From: Argentina anserina
Taxonomy: Eukaryota > Streptophyta > Magnoliopsida > Rosales > Rosaceae
DNA: 64,000 nucleotides
Reading direction: 5' to 3'
Assembly: GCF_933775445.1 (NCBI RefSeq)
Contig: NW_026089493.1
Coordinates: 372,001 to 436,000 of the forward strand
A program made the position numbers and the translations under genes. Each line of letters opens with the position of its first letter. Positions within the stretch are counted from its first letter, which is position 1. Below the pieces are notes generated by a model. It saw only the letters and a program-made list of their open reading frames with translations, was not told where the DNA came from and did not search any database. Positions 61,552 through 64,000 of this stretch are shown here, in pieces.

Positions 61552-61667
61552 TGGATCCCCGGCAACGGCGCCATTTGATCGGTTCGATTATTCGAGATCA
61601 ATATTAACCCTGTAAGCATCGTTAGTAGTATAAAGCAAGAGGGTATCGTTCACAAACCGGGGATCCA
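61552..61667 (-). other. 11-bp U5/PBS complementarity
   Basis: TGGATCCCCGG at 61552-61562 (inner end of the primer-binding site) and CCGGGGATCCA at 61657-61667 (U5 of the right LTR) are perfect inverted repeats. In the RNA, U5 could fold back on the same bases that the tRNA must pair with. The U5 segment is intact in the left LTR too (55850-55860). Confidence 0.75.
61554..61573 (-). other. Primer-binding site for tRNA-Asp
   Basis: The plus strand reads GATCCCCGGCAACGGCGCCA, which by recall equals the last 20 bases of plant tRNA-Asp (GUC) including CCA. The complement on the minus strand, TGGCGCCGTTGCCGGGGATC, would pair with that tRNA. Only two bases separate it from the right LTR at 61576, the usual spacing. 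The conserved 18-base core is 61556-61573. It is a priming site, not a tRNA gene: no other part of a tRNA lies upstream. Confidence 0.92.
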
Positions 61668-62575
61668 ACCAGGGTAAAGAATCACAAACATTTATCAACG
61701 AATTCATGAGTGTTTCAAAGATTTGAGATATATTTCGGATCAAACATAAAATAAACCTAAACTAATATATACATGTGATCAACCAACCAACACATAATAC
61801 ATTACCAAAACAAATCATACAAAGCTAACGAAAATCAGATTTTAGTCCTCCTTTAACAGTCGTACCGAGACACTATCATGAATAATTAAGGTTGGATCAT
61901 GCAATTAGGGTCCTAAGCAGTAACCTAAACACATAGACACTTAACACATTCGATTCATTCCAAGCGGTCTTAATCGAAATCTAACATACTTATCCTACCA
62001 TGTAACTTCAAAGCCACGCATATTGAATTCATTAAGCATGTCACCTACTTAACCCCCAATCATGCAATTTTGAAAATCACATAGAAAAGATAAACATGTT
62101 CATAGCACAAGTCATAAATCCAACAACCTAAATATCACGCTACAAGCGTATACATAACACATAGATACTCTCGAAATCACACAAAGACATGTCACGGCAT
62201 AAACTAAAATCATAGAACTACAAACCTAAAATCGAAACTTTATATAATTTGAAACAAGTAACTATCTTATAGACAAAATTGAAACAAGTTTACAATGACC
62301 AAAACACATACACAACCAAGAACAAGAAAAACCAAAAACCGAAATAAACATAGAGAGAATCATGGTTACACTTTATCAATCAAGCGATCTCACAAGGTGT
62401 AGCCGTGGCTTTCCAAGGGGATGAAACCTCTTCACAAGCGTGCTTGAAGGCTAAGGATTGGTGGAGAATGGTGGAATCGGTTTTAGGATTTCTTGGATGG
62501 GTGAGTATGAAATTTGGTAGAGCTTTGGCTAGTATGTGCACAAGGTTGATGATATGTTTCTGTGGAATTGAGGTG

Positions 62576-62585
62576 CTATATATAG
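62576..62585 (-). promoter_or_regulatory. TATA box of the right (5') LTR
   Basis: Same CTATATATAG palindrome as in the left LTR, unchanged. In this LTR it would start the genomic RNA, which then passes through U5, the primer-binding site and the internal region towards lower coordinates. Confidence 0.62.
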
Positions 62586-62991
62586 AGGAAGAAACCCAAG
62601 GGAGGATGGCCACAAAGTCCACAAAGTTGAAACCAAATTGGTTGAGGTTTCCTAGATTCGGCAGATTTGACCTTTGTCCCTTGTTGTGGCCATAACTTTC
62701 TCTAGAAAATAGATATTGAGATGATTCCAACTGGCAATTTCAACTAGACTTCCGTGGCTTTTCATCCATATAAGGTACATTTTCTCAATCATTTTGAGCT
62801 GTCCAGGGGAGCCCGTCAAAGATGGATGATCTGCACTGCAGAATTCTGATTTCTATAAGGATTGCATATCTTTTGCATTAATTACATATCTTCTTCCTCC
62901 TTTATTGCTGATTTCTTTTGCACAAATTTCTTCCTTTGAATTAGGGAGGCAGCAAAAGTCTTAATTGTTGCAGCCATGTTTGATTTTTCTT

Positions 62992-63079
62992 ACCTCTCCT
63001 CATTAAATTTGCTGCATGCCTTCTTTGACTTTCTTGCCTCTTCTCATTTAATTTGCTGCATGCCTTCTTTGACATTCTT
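62992..63079 (-). repeat. 44-bp tandem duplication in U3 (right LTR)
   Basis: The same pair as in the left LTR at the equivalent position (offset 5805) with no differences seen. The duplication therefore predates this insertion. Confidence 0.85.
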
Positions 63080-63733
63080 TGGTGCTGGGATTTATGGACA
63101 TTCTGATACATATTTGTGCTCTATTTGCAGGAGGAACAAAGTCCCAAGTTTCCCTCATAGCCCTTGGATCAAAAGCAAATCAATGGCTGAGATAATTCCG
63201 CCGAGTTCATTGGACCTCCGATCAATGATTCAGTCATATCTCTCTGTAGGAATAAGATATTGATTTGATTCCAAATCCTACAGAAACTAGACTCAAATAC
63301 CTTTATTTCCATATAAAGTAGGTCTTCTAACTCGATCGGAGCTATCCAGGGGAGCCCATCGAAGTTGGACTATGAATATTGACAGCATTTTGATTCTTGA
63401 ATGGATTGGGCTTTTAAGTGTATTTTCTTCTCTTTCCTTGTGGAACTAGGATTGCTTTCCTTCTCCAACATGGATTTGTATTTCCTAATAAGAATAAGTA
63501 TGTTAGAAACAAAGAAATACGAAAGGATGAATCCTACTCGAACAAGGAATCATATCTCAACAAGGATTATTAACACTTAGCACGATTTCATCATCAATTC
63601 ATTCATAATTGATATAAGCTCTACCTAGACACTTATTCATACAAAATAAACTAAAACATACTAAATAAGAGGTAACAAAGAGTAAGAATAGGGCATAAAC
63701 GCATTAAGAACGTCACACTTTGTGCTCCTATCA

Positions 63734-63738
63734 AGTGT
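63734..63738. repeat. Target-site duplication, right (AGTGT)
   Basis: Follows the CTATCA end of the right LTR and leads back into GTTTCTTTC of the satellite. Matches 55764-55768 exactly. Confidence 0.96.
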
Positions 63739-64000
63739 GTTTCTTTCAAACTGAGTATCTTTACATCGTTTGCGTATCTTTACTATTCTAATTGTGTATC
63801 TTTTCATTTTACGTTTGAGTATCTTTCTGTAAGGCTTTCTGATGCGAGTTTCTATTGAATTTGAGAGTTTTGCAAGTGTGGGAGTGTGTTTCTTTCAAAC
63901 TGAGTATCTTTACATCGTTTGCGTATCTTTACTATTCCAATTGTGTATCTTTGCATCGTTTGCGTACCTTTACTATTCCAATTGTGTATTTTTTCATTTC
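63739..64000 (+). repeat. Satellite array, resumed after the insertion
   Basis: The satellite continues in register directly after the right LTR and target-site duplication, beginning GTTTCTTTCAAACTGAG and running to the window end. It carries the variants CTATTCTAATTG + CATTTTACGTTTGAG and CTTTGCATCGTTTGCGTACC, and ends in GTGTATTTTTTCATTTC. These are diagnostic of the right-hand subfamily at about 40-50 kb, so the two flanks belong to the same array domain. Confidence 0.96.

Larger units (their letters stand above)
57929..61575 (-). mobile_element. Internal region of the element, noncoding (3647 bp)
   Basis: Lies between the two LTRs. The longest open frames are well under 100 codons and show no retroviral motif such as a CCHC knuckle, an aspartic protease triad or a YxDD box. 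It holds, from the element's 5' side: primer-binding site, hairpin leader (61303-61375), the conserved motif at 60360, three copies or part-copies of a repeated module (60124, 59957 and 59761), the motif at 59522, an AT-rich inverted repeat, a second polypurine-like site at 58826, a long purine tract at 58689 and the terminal polypurine tract. The remaining A-rich sequence (60400-61300, 57950-58680, 58850-59460) shows no feature I can name. Confidence 0.85.
55769..63733 (-). mobile_element. Non-autonomous LTR retrotransposon (LARD-like, Ty3/gypsy type)
   Basis: A 7965-bp element with two LTRs of about 2.16 kb, TG...CA ends and a 5-bp target duplication. Orientation is minus, because the primer-binding site, read on the minus strand, lies directly inside the right LTR and the polypurine tract inside the left LTR. 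No gag, protease, reverse transcriptase, RNase H or integrase can be seen in any frame of the 3.65-kb internal region. It therefore fits the large retrotransposon derivative class and would need proteins from a related autonomous element. A tRNA-Asp primer-binding site, a GTGTGGGG-type polypurine tract and the noncoding motifs at 59522 and 60360 are features I associate with plant Athila/Tat-like Ty3/gypsy elements; that lineage call is inference. Near-identical LTRs and an intact target duplication indicate a fairly young insertion. Confidence 0.93.
61576..63733 (-). repeat. Right LTR (element's 5' LTR), 2158 bp
   Basis: Begins TGATCGGTTCG directly after the primer-binding site and ends CCTATCA at the target duplication. 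As the 5' LTR, this copy would drive transcription of the element, leftwards. It is two bases shorter than the left LTR because of small indels in the divergent patch 61695-61752. The promoter-like TATA box is at 62576-62585. Confidence 0.95.

Noticed and set aside
61554..61573. Possible tRNA-Asp gene
   Set aside because: Only the last 20 bases of the tRNA are matched and they include CCA, which plant nuclear tRNA genes do not encode. The position two bases from an LTR makes it a primer-binding site.
55769..63733. Plus-strand orientation for the element
   Set aside because: The primer-binding site complements tRNA-Asp only when the minus strand is the sense strand, and the G-rich tract next to the left LTR agrees.

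Overview
This window is plant repeat DNA with no recognisable protein-coding gene. About 55.8 kb (1-55768), plus the last 0.26 kb, is one head-to-tail satellite array, always in the same orientation and running off both window ends. An 8.0 kb LTR retrotransposon (55769-63733) sits inside it. The host is most likely a flowering plant. The element's primer-binding site matches the 3' end of plant tRNA-Asp, and its noncoding motifs are typical of plant Ty3/gypsy (Athila/Tat-like) elements. I cannot name a species.

The satellite is hierarchical. Its smallest element is a stretch of about 20 bp that starts with GTATCTTT. Two of these (19 + 22 bp) form a 41-bp unit. One to four 41-bp units plus a 108-bp core form the monomer, so monomer length moves in steps: about 149, 190, 231 or 272 bp. 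I estimate about 300 monomers from the spacing; I did not count them. Above this level are multi-kilobase copies at definite offsets (for example 1352, 4856, 2790, 885, 5891, 8966, 2961, 1896 and 1135 bp). They overlap as a patchwork rather than forming one regular higher-order repeat. Three regional subfamilies can be told apart: about 1-11 kb, 11-35 kb, and 35.5 kb to the end.

The retrotransposon lies on the minus strand. It has two nearly identical LTRs (2160 and 2158 bp, TG...CA ends), a 5-bp target-site duplication (AGTGT), a polypurine tract inside the left LTR and a tRNA-Asp primer-binding site inside the right LTR. Its 3.65 kb internal region has no gag or pol reading frame, so it is a non-autonomous, LARD-like element that must be moved by proteins from another element. 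The satellite continues in phase on both sides, so this is a simple and fairly recent insertion.

The most interesting observations are the quantised monomer-length ladder, the layered segmental copies with shared rare junctions, an 11-bp U5/PBS complementarity and a long hairpin in the element's leader, a tight cluster of differences between otherwise near-identical LTRs, and an 'ACTAGACT...CCATATAAAG' module scattered through the element. The long open frames in the satellite result from periods divisible by three and are not called as genes.
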